Notes: generated by a model from the letters alone, not told the origin. A DNA stretch of 64,000 bases from Paroedura picta (GCF_049243985.1 NC_135382.1:22982990-23046989); one strand, 5' to 3'. Positions 1-13,400 are shown, counted from the first letter of the stretch. Program-made: numbers and translations.

Positions 1-480
1 TTTACAGTGCCCAAGAGGAACGGAGATGGGTGAGCTATATTAGGTCTCAAGTTCATCAACAGGTTCACCAGACTGTGCAGATTCAGGATGGAGATGTTAA
101 AATCCATTGCAGAGGCTCTGCAGCTGGGGGAGTCCATGACTTCATTGTACCTAGCAGAAACTCACCTGTGCCTGCCGATTTTCCACGCCCATCGCATATT
201 TCTCAGATTCTGCATGGAGAATACACACCTCCAGTTCCAGGCTCTCCCCTTCAGACATTCAGCAGCTTTTCTATTTTTTTTTTCCCCAGTGGAAACACTG
301 TGAACTTTTAGAGAGCGCTAGTAAAATTCATGTGCAATATTTTTTTTAAATGAATTCAACATATTACATGAGGTCTAAGGGCATTCCCCCTCCAATTTTT
401 CCAATGGAAATATCAGGGAGCACTGCAAGTGAATTCCTGTAACTAGTGGAATGCACTGAGTTATCATAAGATGAAGGATA
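1..480. other. FA2H intron 1, unassigned
   Basis: No gene or repeat recognised. Bases 1-7348 as a whole are taken as FA2H intron 1. Confidence 0.5.
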
Positions 481-697
481 AGAGTTGGTTATTATACCCT
501 GCTTTTCTCTACCAGAAGGGGTCTCAAAGTGGCTTACAATTGCTGAGAGAGTCCTGATATTACTGCTCGGTCTGAACAGCTCTAACAGGACTGTGACTAG
601 CCAAAGGTTACCCAACTGGCTGCATGTGGGGGAGTGGAGAAACAAATCGAGCTCACCAGATCAGACGCCACCACCCTTAACCACTACTCTACGCTGG
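481..697 (-). repeat. Sauria-type SINE
   Basis: tRNA-derived SINE, read on the minus strand. It shows the tail gagttggtt...ctacc...caaagtggcttacaa and the head accactactctacgctgg. Diverged copy. Confidence 0.8.
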
Positions 698-1071
698 TGC
701 AATAGTTTGCAAGTCTTTTGCCTTAATACTTGGTAGGTTTCCAATTTTGCTTGTAAAAAACGAAGGCACTTATCCTTTTAAATTCCAGAAACATGCCGAT
801 GAACTTCAACTTTAATCAGCATGGCACATGATGCTTTTTATTTTGTTACAGCAGCAGCATAGGTTGAGGCCTGAGAGGAAAGTTACTGAGTAAATTTCTG
901 TTCCCCAAGATTTCCAAGTAAAAACAAAAAAGACAAATGTCCCCCCCCCCAGCCCATGTTGTCAACATTCCTGGAAATTTGACATCTCTGCCAACCCCAT
1001 CCAAACTCCTGTGAACTTGCATTTTTGTCGTACGCCTTTTTATTTATTGACTCTTCCGCAAGCCAAACTTA

Positions 1072-1209
1072 CGGGGTGGCCACAACGTGGCTCTCCTGAT
1101 GTTCATGGACTACAGTTCCTATGAGCCCCTGCCATTTGTCCATGCTGGCAGGGGCTTGTGGGAGTTGTAGTCCATGGACATCTGGAAAGCCACCGTTTGG
1201 CCACTCCAG
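1072..1209. mobile_element. Old palindromic hAT-like MITE
   Basis: Inverted arms ggggtggcca...ttggccactcc around the core catggactacag/gtagtccatggaca. A diverged relative of the young copies elsewhere; no clear target duplication. Confidence 0.65.
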
Positions 1210-1734
1210 CTGCGTGAGCTTCAAAAGCTGTGAAAGAAGCCGAAAGGAGGACGTGTTCCATCCATTTGTGGTCATGGCGTTGGCCCGCAGATGCCAATCA
1301 GCCTAAAACGGGATTTGTGTCCTAGCCCACGAGGTCCCTCTTGTCTTCTCATGCCTCCTCCTTTTCTTTTTCTTTCATTTGAAAAATTGCTGGAGCCTGA
1401 GTGAAGGTGGGGGCTGAAAAGGCCAGACTGGAGCAGCTTTTGTGTTTGTCTGGGCTGAAGCCGGGTGTGTTGGATGGAGAGTTGGCGTGACCAGCCCTCA
1501 TACAGACCAGGCATGCTGGATCCGGAGCTGTGTAGGTGAAGAATCTGAATAATGCAGCGAGATTAGGGAAAGCAGGGAATCATGCTAGCCATGTCCTTCT
1601 GCGATGTTGCCTGCCCTACTCCGAGCGCCCATTCCGGCCTGACTGCGGCTTCTTCTGCTGAATGCGGATCTTTGTTCACGGCCGCCCTCACAAAAGGCTC
1701 CTTCCTACTGGAGCTGACTCTGTTCATTGAAGCG

Positions 1735-1862
1735 CCTAGCTGTCATGCTCCCTGCAGGAGCTTTCGACATTCTGTTCGGCAGGGCCTGCAAAACGGAGCT
1801 TCTCCACCAGGTCTATGGTTGAGGCCAGTGCGACAAGAAAGATCTGTTGGCCCCCCTCCAGG
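1735..1862 (+). repeat. L2-like LINE tail fragment
   Basis: Contains ggcctgcaaaacggagcttct and ccaccaggtctatggttgag, shared with the copies at 18650 and 34210. Confidence 0.55.
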
Positions 1863-2833
1863 ATAGTGTGTGTATGGCGGCTTTGCTTTCATCTGCCCCC
1901 TCTTACCACCCTCCCGTATGAGTTTCTGGGAGAGGGGGTAGGTTTTTGTTTCTATTTTTTCTGGCGTTCTTCTCTTTTGTATTGTTCATTTGGATTGTGT
2001 TTTTTTACTCTCTGGTGTTTTATTGGTAAGTTGCCCATTTGTCCTGACTCCCGCGGGACACTAACGCTTCCTTGATCTTCGTCCTGGGTCCTACCTTGGA
2101 AATCTATGGCATCGCTGATTTAGTCATCCCTGATGCTCTAGGTTTCTGCTTGCAGGGAGCTCGCCATTTGTACTCATGGGGGAACGTGATGGGATATTTA
2201 TCACCTGAAAGCTTAAGTGATATAATCTCCTTAATTTTGTAAGCTGCATGGGGAGACATAGTTTCCCTTAGGCTTTCTGGGACGAAATTAGGACCTGGAA
2301 CCTTGAAGGAGATCCTGCCTGGCCATGACCCTTAGAGACTCATGTGCCCTGGAAAAAGAGGCTGTTTTAAAGTGCTTTATGTATCCTGCCAGTAGTCCAG
2401 TAACTGCTGTGTGTTCTGTTAGCGCCAGATGTCTTTCGGTTTTCAAAGCCAATTTTCTTCATCTGGGGCGTGACTCTCAAATCTGCATTCTCATCTTCCA
2501 GTCCTTTTGCAGGAAGTGAACGGGGTGATTTCTATCTTATTTATTGAGGAGCCCACTATTTCTTCCAATGGAAGAGCCAGTTTTGTTGAAGTTCCAGGGT
2601 GGTTCTTAGAACGTCCTCCTCTGCAGAGTGTTAATCTCTGCGTGGAGCTCGGCAGGTGGATAGTGATGCAAGACGATTGTCAGGCATAGCCCTCGAGCTG
2701 AACGACACGCACTGCCGGAGTCAGGTTTCCTGTGCCTGTCTGGACCAGTGTGTTAAGAGCCAAAGATACAAAATGGGGTGCACAGCGTACAATTGCCGAA
2801 CAAAAGAGGGAAAACCACCACTTAGCTTTAAAA
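1863..2833. other. FA2H intron 1, unassigned
   Basis: No recognisable gene or repeat; T-rich in the first 200 bases. Confidence 0.4.
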
Positions 2834-2971
2834 CAGGGGTAGTCAAACTGCGGACCTCCAGATGTCCATGGACTACAATTCCCAGGAGCCCCCTGCCAGC
2901 ATTCGCTGGCAGGGGGCTTCTGGGAATTGTAGTCCATGGACATCTGGAGGGCCGCAGTTTGACTACCCCTG
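2834..2971. mobile_element. Palindromic hAT-type MITE, intact ends
   Basis: 138 bp from CAGGGGTAGTCAA to TTGACTACCCCTG, almost fully self-complementary. Flanked by perfect 8-bp duplication CTTTAAAA (2826-2833, 2972-2979). No coding capacity. Confidence 0.92.
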
Positions 2972-3312
2972 CTTTAAAAGAACAAACGTAACATTCCAAC
3001 TCTACAAGAGTGTTGTATAGCTGCAGGAATGCCACTGGAAACCCCAAATCCAAATGAGGAACTGGTAAAGCTTGTGTTTCGCTGGCAACTGTTTCCTCAG
3101 GGGACCCTAGCCGAAAAAAGGTTTTGCCTCACAAGTGCCCGGAAGCCTCTAGATAAAATGCATGTCCTAAAAGTAATCTTCATGGTTCTTTTTACAGAGT
3201 AACATCTCCTAAAACATGTAAAGGACTGCCAGGGTCAGGTTTTTCCTGGGCCTGTTTGGAACGGTGTGTAGATAGATGATGCTGTTCCAGACTGATTCTG
3301 CATTTTGGTTAT

Positions 3313-3583
3313 TCAGAAGAAGAAGAAGAAGAGTTGGTTCTTATATGCCGCTTTTCTCTACCCGAAGGAGGCTCACAGTGGCTTACAGTCGCCTTCCCTC
3401 TCCTCTCCCCACAACAGACACCCTGTGAGGTGGGTGAGGCTGAGAGAGCCCTGATATCACTGCTCATTCAGTGCTGCGGTGAGCCCAAGGTCACCCAGCT
3501 GGCTGCACGTGGGGGAGCGCAGAATCAAACCCGGCATGCCAGATTAGAAGTCCGCACTCCTAACCACTCCACCAACAGGCTTC
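3313..3583 (-). repeat. Sauria-type SINE, near full length
   Basis: (AAG)n tail at left, then gagttggttcttatatgccg, and the tRNA-like head at right (actcctaaccactccacca). Confidence 0.88.
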
Positions 3584-3589
3584 ATTTTA

Positions 3590-3760
3590 ATCCCTGCCTT
3601 TCTCCTCAGCAGGGAATCAAAGTGGCTTGTAGCTTTCTCCCCCATTTTCTCCTCTGGGAGGTAGTTTAGGCAGGGAGAGTGTGACGGGCCTAGGATTACC
3701 TGGGAGGGTTCCACAGTAGCGTGTAGTTTCAAACCTGTCTCTCCCAGTTCCTAATCGGAG
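3590..3760 (-). repeat. Second SINE type (ccctgcctttctcc family)
   Basis: Resembles the better copy at 52545-52765: tail cctgcctttctcctcagcag at left, diverged head at right. Confidence 0.5.
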
Positions 3761-4945
3761 AATCTAAGCACAGCTCAACGCTGGTTTTCGCAAGGTGCAA
3801 GGAAAGGACTGTGCTACACGGCAGGCATCCTCAACAGGGGCATCTTTAGACCACTTGATGGGGGAGTGTTACTGAGCAACAAAGCCATAATTTTTCAGTT
3901 TAAAGGTTAATCAGCTTTACTTGAGTGTACCCCAAAGCTGGAAGGACTCTGGAACTGAACCCGGCATGCTGAGATCACCCAGAAGTGATGCCAGCATGTT
4001 GGAGTCACCAGGGTGCTCACCTTGGGCGCTGTTATCCGTAGGTAATCCTCTGGTCCCCAACCTTATGACGCCTGCGGGCACATTTTGAATTCTGACACAG
4101 GGTGATGGGTGCAACTACAAATGGCCACCTGGGATGCCCAAGTGCAGGAGGTCAGAGGGGTAAATTTTAAAAATTGGGAAAGAAGAGAGAAAGAGAGAGG
4201 GAAACCAGCAGTGTAGTAAAATCAACAGTGTAGTAGCAGCTGTTGCTGAAATATTATAACCTTTATAGAAAGACATAGATGAGGGCCGTGGCATCCCAAG
4301 GCACCCTGTTGGGGATCTCCGTTATGCGGGTTCTTCTGTGTGTTTCATTTTATTCTGCTGGGCGTCTGTATGGTGAGACCCAATGGATGCTTCTTCCACC
4401 CCAACCCAACTTTAACAGTTGGGTAAAGCGGTGCTCTTCCCTGACTCCTGGGACGGAACGCAGAGTTCTTGCCCTGAACGTAGCTAGTCTCTGCAAGGAG
4501 TGTTTTTATCTGGCAGCTCTTTCTATGGATTGAGGAAGCTTCTCTCTGATTCATGAATAATATTAATAAATATTCTATTACTAAGTGAATGGCTCCAGTG
4601 TTGTAAGGTGAGGTGAGTTCCTATTGAGATAAGGGCAGGGTATGAATAAGAGAAGGAAGTCATTATCCGCTAGGCGTAAAACGGTTTACAGCTAGATAGG
4701 ATCTTGGGTCTTCTAGGCAGATGTTGGGGCTCCTTCTTGGAACTGAGAAGGCTTTTTGCTGGTCAGTCTCCCTCCCTCTCTTGCAGGGGTCCCCCAACAT
4801 GCTGCTTGCCAGTACTATTCCTGGTGCCCACTAAGGATTTCTGGAAAGTGAACAAGAGAAAGTGGGGTTTAGAGCTACGGATGACTTCACTCATTTTGTG
4901 GTTCGCTCGACGTCTTGCGGCCACCATTTTGCCATTCGCCCCATC
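3761..4945. other. FA2H intron 1, unassigned
   Basis: No gene or repeat recognised. Confidence 0.4.
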
Positions 4946-5287
4946 TTCTACAGTAGCCATTTTAAGACTGTGCCCACCACCCTATGCCAGAATTCCAAAT
5001 TTATTTAGGTTATTTATGGTCTGCCATTCTCACGGGGACCTAAGGTGGATTGCAGAGTGAGGCAGTGCGGTCAACTAAGTGTGACATTCAGTAAACAGTA
5101 GGCTGGCGTTGCAGAAGGCTGGAACCAACCAGGAATCTAGAACTGAAGTCTAGCCTAAGTATTAACACAGCACATGAAGTGAGGCACAAAATTACATGAT
5201 AGGAACTTACTTACAGTAAGCTATGCACAGCTGTATAGGCCACAGTCTCTAATTGTTTATCCAAGGAAGTCTGTAAGTCATTTTGTA

Positions 5288-5527
5288 TACAAGAAGAAGA
5301 GCTGGTTTTTATACCCTGCGTTTCACTGTCCGAAGGAGTCTCAAAGCAGTTTCCAATCGCCTTCCTTTCCTTTCCCCACAACGGACACCTGGTGAGATAG
5401 GTGAGGCTGAGAAAGCTCTGAGAGAAACTACTCTGTGAGAACAGTTCGAATAGGACTGTGACTAGCCCAAGGTCACCTAGCTGGCTGCATGTTGAGGAGC
5501 GGAGAATCACACCATCTGGGCTCCTGA
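5288..5527 (-). repeat. Sauria-type SINE
   Basis: gaagaagagctggtttttat tail, ccaaggtcacctagctggct body; head truncated or diverged. Confidence 0.82.
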
Positions 5528-5635
5528 TATATACCTCCACCTGAAAAACCAGAACCCTCTTATTGATTTGATTGCCTATACAGTGCGTGATTGACTGTTT
5601 TAAGATTATTTAAAACTGTTTATAATTTATTTATT

Positions 5636-5732
5636 GTACATGTTGTTATGGCTACGTTGGAAGCCACCCCGAGCCAGCAATGTTGGGTGGTGGGGGTGGA
5701 TATCAACCAATCCATCAAATAAATAAATAAAC
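5636..5732 (+). repeat. LINE 3' end with AAATA tail
   Basis: Typical end 'agccaccccgagccagcaat ... ggtggatatcaa' with aaataaataaataaa. Related ends at 18950, 19230, 34500 and 43300. Confidence 0.5.
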
Positions 5733-6689
5733 CCAGCAAGCCAGATCAGAAGCCAGATTAGAAATGACTCTGGGGAGATGCTACTGAAAACCTTCTGTGT
5801 TACAGGCACAAGAATAGCCGATGGGCAATGTACTTTCTCCAAGCGTGACCATGGATGTTCAAGTCAGGGAAATGGCATTGGGCTGGATGCTTAACCTCCC
5901 TTCCCTATGCACCCCTTTCCCATTCAGAATCAGCCCCAACATGCCAGAGGGTCTTCCTTTCCTCAGGAAACTCTCACTGAGCTTCCATTTGAAAGGACCC
6001 AGCAACCATGTACGGTGGGTGGACTCCATAGCATTATACTCCCTCCCCACCCTAAATCCCACCCACTCCCGCCCCCGCCCCTCCAGGTATCAGGGAAAGA
6101 ACATTATAACATAGTGAAGAATCTAACAGGCCCATGGTTGGTCAGATCTGTCTCATGGGTTCAAGGGAGGGAGGTAGCAATAATTCCCCCCTGGTTCTTT
6201 GCCATTAGCATTGTGGCAGTGTGGCTGCAACTATTACAGGCAAACTCTTCAATATAGCCGGTGACCCGTCGAGCTACTCCTTATAACAATGTGGTTACCC
6301 TGACTTGTTTACGGCAAAAGCTAGGCATAGGGTGTTGTCAGCATCTCAAAAAGATCTACTCCAGTACAAACAGAAATCTTTTTTAAAGAGCATGACTTGT
6401 TCTTTTTGAGTTCCCGATTCATGCCGATAGGATGAAAAGCATAATTAACAGACACTGGCATTTAGTGATGGGCATAACGAGTTGTGAGATGAAACCTGTG
6501 ATAGCTTGGCATCGGGGCCAGAACATTAAGGAACTTCTGACACAAAGGGTAGGCAAGAGGAGGAATGCTTGAGGTCACTCCCCAAGGAGATTTTCCATGT
6601 GGCACTTGCTGAGTGTGCAAATTGATGTTAAATGCGAATACACACGAATGCTTTAACAATGATTGCAAAGTTCAGATTAACCCGCCAAT

Positions 6690-7318
6690 GGGCGGTTGTT
6701 ATCATGCTCCGGAAAAGCCCCTTTCCCTTTAAGCACAGGTTTAAAAAAAAAAAACACACGTTGCAACAAATATGCCTTGATTCTTCCTAACGTAGAGACC
6801 CCGAGACATCGTTACCACGCTCCCCTGAGTGACCCCCCCCTGCACGGGCGCAATTTTCGGCCGAAAATAAAAGGAACTTGCAAACAGGGGGCTGTGCTGT
6901 GTTTGGGGACTTAGGGGAGCTTTAAAGCACTTCTGTGGAGGGACTGTAGCCGGAGAAGCCTCGCTGGGTGAGTGAAGCCTTGCTGGTTCATTGCTTTCCC
7001 CGCTCACTCCGAGGGAAAAAAATGGCTTCGCCGGAAGTTCGGAGGAGAGAGCCACGGGGAGGGACTTTGTTGCAGCCGCTACACTGAGAACGCACAGGTC
7101 TTTTTCGCAAGTGTTGCAGGTTGTTGGCAGGAGTGTAGCGATTTTCTGAGGGTGAATCCACTTTTCTGGATTCACCGGAAATCGCTACAACGAAGCGATT
7201 TTAGCACTAGTGTTGCAGGACTGTTGCAGATTGTGTGCGACGTCATGCGGAACGGCAAATTAGTAGCGTTTACCATTTGTAAGCCTTCTGCTACTTTGAA
7301 CTTGTGCGGAATGGCTCT
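6690..7318. mobile_element. Putative non-autonomous transposon, CpG-rich
   Basis: CpG-rich compared with the intron around it, with a strong internal hairpin at 7136-7188 (outer arms GTAGCGATTT/AAATCGCTAC, inner arms GGTGAATCCA/TGGATTCACC) and repeated tgttgcag words. Borders and family are not certain. The right end lies about 30 bp before the FA2H exon 2 acceptor. Confidence 0.45.
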
Positions 7319-7348
7319 GACTCTTCCTCATTTCCTTTTGTCACCCAG

Positions 7349-7441
7349 AATGGTGTCAGGATACGCCCCTCTGCCAGCTCTCTGGTGACTACGCCGAAAG
7401 AGAAGATGGATCCACGGTGTCAGTCGGTTGATATCGATAAG
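7349..7441 (+). CDS. FA2H: FA2H exon 2
   Basis: Thirty-one codons, phase 0 at both ends, between acceptor tcacccag and donor gtaagg. It encodes the poorly conserved linker between the b5 domain and the hydroxylase and ends VDIDK, matching human VDWDK. This is the most diverged exon; its identity rests on position, length, phase and the final residues. Confidence 0.88.
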
Positions 7442-10400
7442 GTAAGGAGGAGGGCAGAAAGTTAATGTAGAACTGACTACAATGTGGATTAAAAGGCAAG
7501 CAAATGCTGGCAGGGGTTCATGGGAATTGTAGTCCATGGACATCTGGAGGGCCGCAGTTTGACTACCCCTGCTCCAGGGAATTTTATAAGTGGCTGAAAT
7601 GTGGTGTAGTTTCCTGTTGAGCTGTGTCTCGTTGCTGAACACTCCTCCTACCTGCAGTGTCAGATGTCACCAGAAAAAAAAAATCATAATGTTTGTGTCA
7701 GGTGAATTTCCATAGTGGGACAAGTCAATAAATGGGATGGCCCTACAGAACACGCCCTTCCCCCTCCCCTCCTGGAGTTTGCTCCCACAGCAAAGAGGAA
7801 GGAAGTACTGTGTCAACAACCTCAGTGGTCGGATAGGTTTCTGGGGGAAGCAGCTGGTTCCTCAGCTCACCTGGGAAAACGTGGAGGAAGCTGCTTCCCA
7901 GCACTCCTGGCTAATGTTCACCAGAGTATGGTGATGCACGGGCTGTTGTGCTTCCTGTTTTGTGCAATGCATGCAATGAAGACTTAATTGTTTTGTCTGC
8001 AGAAGTTTGCTCACTACTCTTGCTGCATATGGACATTAAAAAAAATGTTTTTACTCTGCTTTTCTTCCCACTGGAAACACAAAAATAGCATTTAGACCAG
8101 GGGTAGTCAACCTGTGGTCCTCCAGATGTTCATGGACTACAATTCCCATGAGCCCCCTCCCAGCATATGCTGGCAGGGGGCTCGTGGGAATTGTAGTCCA
8201 TGAACATCTGGAGGACCACAGATTGACTACCCCTGATTTAGACAACCACCACCAACCTGTATGCAGTCAAGTCAAATCAGACTTTATTGCACTAGGCCAT
8301 AGGCCATTGCAAGATCAGATAACCATGAAATTGTTCCAAACAAACACAGATGATCACTTAACCAGAATAAAAAGCCCACTTAAGCCGTACCTTCTGCTCA
8401 GTAGCCCACAGCCTTTGCCCCAAGGCCAGCTCAGATCTTTCTTGCAAAGGTGGCAACCCGTTGTGTCACAAATGGGTCTGTCTCAGAAAGCAAATGCCTT
8501 AATTTATTATGAGCTGAAGAAAATGCCCCTGGAATAATTTTATTTAGAAATTTCTTCCTTGGATATGTATGCAGTCCAACTCCAGTTCCTGGCCTGTTGC
8601 TAGCCACAGCCCAAGAGAAATTTCGTTCTTACCTTCCACCTTGTGCCTGGCCTTCAATGCCTGTAGGAGGAAAGGAATGAGAACCTCGGGGCGAATCTTG
8701 TTCAGATGGCAAACACGTTTCCAAAATTCCTCCCAACTTGGAATTTACTTGGGGTGCTTGTTCTCCTGCAACTAGGGTCATGATAGGACACCTTCAGGCA
8801 GCTGGAAAGGAACAAAATTCATCTGGGGGCCAGGCTGCAGATCAGTAGAGCATCGGCGTGGCATGACCAAGGGGGCCATGGCTTAATCCATGGCTTCTCC
8901 GGTTCAGTGGACCAGGGTGGAGGTGAGGTGAGAGACCTCTGTTCCAGACTCTGGAGAGCCACTGCCAGCCAGAGGAGAAAACATTGGCGTCAGTGGACCA
9001 ATGGGTGGACTCAGCGTAAGAGTGCTGAAATCAGGGGTTGTCATTTCAGTTAGCAGTTAAAAAGATTAGCCACCTGGTGACATGGAAGATCTCTGAAACT
9101 CTGGAGACCTGCAGCCAGTCGGAATAGAGAAGGCCAGCCTTGCTAAGCCCAAAACTGAGACAGAGTCTAAGGCAGCTTCATTGGATCAAAGGGGCTGTGG
9201 CTCAGGGGTAGAGCATCTGCTTGGCATGCAGAAGGTTCAATCCCCAGCATCTGCAGCTAACACGATTAAGTTCTGGGAAAGCCTTCTGCTTGATAACTTC
9301 TTAGACCCTTCGACAGAACAAGAGTCAGGTTTGCACAACGGCAACTCCAGGTGCTCAGCCTAGTTACCCACTGTTGATCCTTCTGCCCCCAAAGGAGCCC
9401 CAGCATTACATCAACACTACACCAGGCACCTGACAAAGTGGTCTCTGGTTCCTGAGCGCTAAAGCCATAAGGAACCAGGGAGCCTTTTGTGTGTCATAAG
9501 GCTGGCTGCTGGGTTGGCTTGGCAGCAGCAATGGATGGCGGCTACCTGTCTGGGATTAGGCAAGGATAGAGCTAAGTCCTCACAAAAGTTACCCACAAAG
9601 TAGATGGCTCCAGGGAACTCAGTGCAGACAGAGGTGGGTCTGCCCTACGGCTTGGGCAAGGCTTGACACGGTCACGTTCTTGAATGAAGTTCAAGGCTGG
9701 GCTAACTGGCGACGTCCGGACCCTCCACCCAGAACTGGGTGCCTGAAAAGGACCTGGGAATGTTCATCCGGGAGAAGAGGAGGTTATGAGGAGGGGGCAT
9801 GGTGGCTCTCTTTAAGTATCTGAATGATTGTCCCTTGGAGGAGGGCAGAGAGCAGTTCCTGTTGGCAGCACAGGATCGGACCCGCAGTAATGGGCTTAAA
9901 CTAGGTATAGAAGAGCACTGACTATGGAATCAGCTGCCAAAGGAGGTGGGGAGCTCCCCCTCTCTGGTGGTCTTTAAGAAGCGGCTGGGCAGATACTTAT
10001 CATGAATGCTTTAGGTTGATCCTGCATTGAGCCGGGAGGTAGGACTAGATGACCTGCACGGCCCCTTCCCGCTCTGTAGCGCCGTCTTCCCACAACACCC
10101 AAGCATCGCTTGGCCACACGCTTTCACTCTCCCACCGTGCCACTCGAGAGAGCGAGCAAATGCCTCTTCCCGTTGTCTTTTCCACCTCCCGTTTAATAAG
10201 GGCGGGCTGAACGGCTGGAGGCCTCTCTGCTCCAGTATCTGTCCCTGAGGTGAAGGAGAGACCCAGGATAAACCAATTGCCACCTCTCCGGATTGAGAGT
10301 GAAATTAGACAACATCCTGTTGTGTCACCTGCCATGGTTCTTACAATCTGTTTCCCAAGCCGAAAAATCTCCTGTCCCGACATCTTCCCTCACGGTCTCC

Positions 10401-13400
10401 TTCAGGGGAGTTTGCTGACGGGAAGGTGAAGAAACCTCTGAAATTGCCCAGTGATTCCTCACATTCCTTTTGGGAGGGTTTGACAGAGAGAGCGACTTAG
10501 TCTTTGTAGCATGTGATTTAAAGTGAAGGCGGCAAGTGCCAGAGCAAACCCTAGCGCAGAGGTAGTCAAACTGCGGCCCTCCAGATGTCCATGGACTACA
10601 ATTCCCATGAGCCCCTGCCAGCTGGGAACTGTAGCCCATGGGCATCTGGAGAACCACACCCCTGCGCTAGTGTGATTTCGCCCTGGCATGGGGTAAACAA
10701 ATATTGGGTACCATGGCCCTTATTGCTATCTCCCCTCTCTCCCCGAAGGCAGCTTGCATTAGAAAACATTAAACTGTTAAATTTGAAGTACCACAAGTAC
10801 ATACCGATGGCAGCCTACTTCCGAGCTCACCTTTGGCATTTAGTAGCATTGGGGATAACAGGTACTGATCAACCACCCTAGGCTTACTATTCCCCACGGG
10901 AAGATCGGCAGGCAGAAAGCTCTCGTAGCTGGAGGGTGGAGAACTGGAAAACGGCACCATGTTGGCAAAAGCAGGGCTAGAGCCAGCTGGATCCTGCCAT
11001 GACCTCTGATTCCCTGTTCTCTCTTTCCTCCAGGACCTTGTGGACTGGCGCAAGCCCTTGCTGTGGCAGGTGGGCTACTTAGGGGAGAAGTACGATGAGT
11101 GGGTGCATCAACCTGTGGACCGTCCCATCCGCTTGTTCCACTCTGATATCATAGAGTCCCTCTCCAAAACCGCATGGTGAGGTGCTAAGTGTCTCTCTGC
11201 ATTGGGGGGGGGGGGGTGGCGTTCCATCTGAGATGCTGGTAAGTTGGAAGGTGATGTTGCAGTGTGAGTTTGCTGTTCAGGCTTCCCAAGGCTCTCCTCC
11301 TTTCTCCCAGGCTCTCTTCCTCCCAAGACGCTCTTGCAGGATCTGCAGAGCCATGGATTTACAAAGGAGCAGAGGGGTCCCTGTAGCCCAAAGCCCCAGG
11401 CCTGAACAAAGAATGTGCCATTTGACAGCCCTGTCTGCTAATAATTAGCAGAGAGCAGGCACACTGCCCTGCAAACGGCGGGGTCTCATGACTGGTTCAC
11501 ATTAGCAAGTCAAACTACAATTGCCAAGGGAATTGCCACAGTTGTGTGTTTGTGTATGCAGAGGAAACTTCATTCCTAATGGCAAAGGCGGAGATGTGGG
11601 ACCCTGAGCATGAACTCCACCAGACCCAGGGAATCTTTTTGAGGAGCAGGCACCCTTGGAGCATCCTGGGTGCCAGTGTCAACCTCTGGCACCAGTTTCC
11701 TGGAGAAGTGGGGGGTGGGCAAGCCCAGTGCTCCAGATTAGAGGTGCAACTCTTCACCACCGAACCATGCTGACGATCCATGTTCCCCTCGTCCAGCCGG
11801 AAAGAAGGGTGACAAGCCATTTGGTGATCATTTCTGGGCTTGGGGTATGGTTAAGCGTCTCTGATGTGCAGAGGATATGAGATGCAGCTCATGGTGCGTT
11901 CATGGAGTGGCACTTCCTGGCTTCCAGAAACCGGAAGAGGTCTCCCGTCAAGAAGAAGAAGAGGAAGAAGAGTTGGTTCTTATATGACGCTTTTCTCTAC
12001 CAGAAGGAGTCTCAAAGTGGTTTACAATCTCCTTCCCTTCCTCTCCCCGCAACAGGCACCCTGTGAGGGAGGTGGGGTTGAGAGGGCCCTGAGATTACTG
12101 CTTGGTCAGAACAGTTATCAGGGCTGTGGTGAGCTCAAGGTCACCCAGCTGGCTGCATGTGGGGGAGTTCAGAATCGAACTTGGCATGCCAGATTAGAAG
12201 TCCGCACTCCTAACCACTACACCAACCTGGCTCTCCTAACCACTACACCAGCCTTGACCGCATGAGTGTTTCTAGTGGGCTCTGGGAACAGCGAGAGTTC
12301 AGGAATGCCGGTGAAATAGCATGTTTTCTTGGGGGGAGGAGCTCCAATGCCCTTTGGTGACTCAGCAGAGGACCAGTGCGATGCTGCACCTCTTCGGCCA
12401 TGTGCCTTTCTAGCACTGGCTTTCTTGGATCTTCAGAGAAAGAAAAAACCTATCCCAAGGCTACTATAGATGTTACTAAAATTATTACAAAATAAATGAA
12501 GTAAAGGGTTCTTCGTTCTTGTTTGTTTGTTCTCACACAGGATCCAACCAGAACAGTTTCTAGAGAGCCAGCTTGGTGTAGTGGTTAGGAGTGCGGACTT
12601 CTAATCTGGCATGCCGAGTTCAATTCTGCGCTCCCCCACATGCAACCAGCTGGGTGACCTTGGGCTCACCATGGCACTGAAAAAATTGTTCTGACCGGGC
12701 AGTGATATCAGGGCTCTCTCAGCCTCACCCACCCCACAGGGTGTCTGTTGTGGGGAGAGGACAGGGAAGGCGACTGTAAGCCACTTTGAGCCTCCTTTGG
12801 GTAGGGAAAAGCGGCATATAAGAACCAACTCTTCTTCTTCTAGATATGTCCCATTTTCAAAGGGAAATTTTCCTCAGTGGTGGTAATACCAACTAGTATC
12901 CCCATATTGAAGAGCCAAAGGCCAATATATATGCTATATTATTCAATAGAGCTTGAATTTCACAATTTGGACATTCACGATATTTACATTCAAAGGACAA
13001 CCAATGAGGAAAATTTCGTAATGATTTTAGTAACATCTATAGTAGCCTTGGGATAGGTTTTCTTCTCTCTTATTGTATTCACTACAAACCGCCCCACTTC
13101 TCTATATTTCATTGATCTTCAGCTAGAGGGAAGGGATCATCTGCTTTCCCAGTCCCTAGAGCAGGGGTAGTCAACCTGCGGTCCTCCAGATGTCCATGGA
13201 CTACAATTCCCATGAGCCCCTGCCAGCGTTTGCTGGTAAAGGCTCATGGGAATTGTAGTCTATGGACATCTGGAGGACCGCAGGCTGACTACCCCTGCCC
13301 TAGAGGACTGCCAGGGCCCCAAGACACTTCCTCGCCAGGAAGAAACATCACACACCTGAAAGAGGTTTTCCTTTCTTCCAGGTACACGGTCATAGCTGTC

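Noticed and set aside
2834-2971. CRISPR-like or operator palindrome
   Set aside because: The palindrome is a dispersed MITE with target duplications in a vertebrate genome; copies are not arrayed with spacers.
1-7348. FA2H exon 1 with cytochrome b5 haem motif
   Set aside because: No HPGG-type sequence on the plus strand in this interval; exon 1 must lie outside.
9188-9265. tRNA gene
   Set aside because: A and B boxes are present but no complete cloverleaf; same sequence recurs as a SINE head at 48660-48845.
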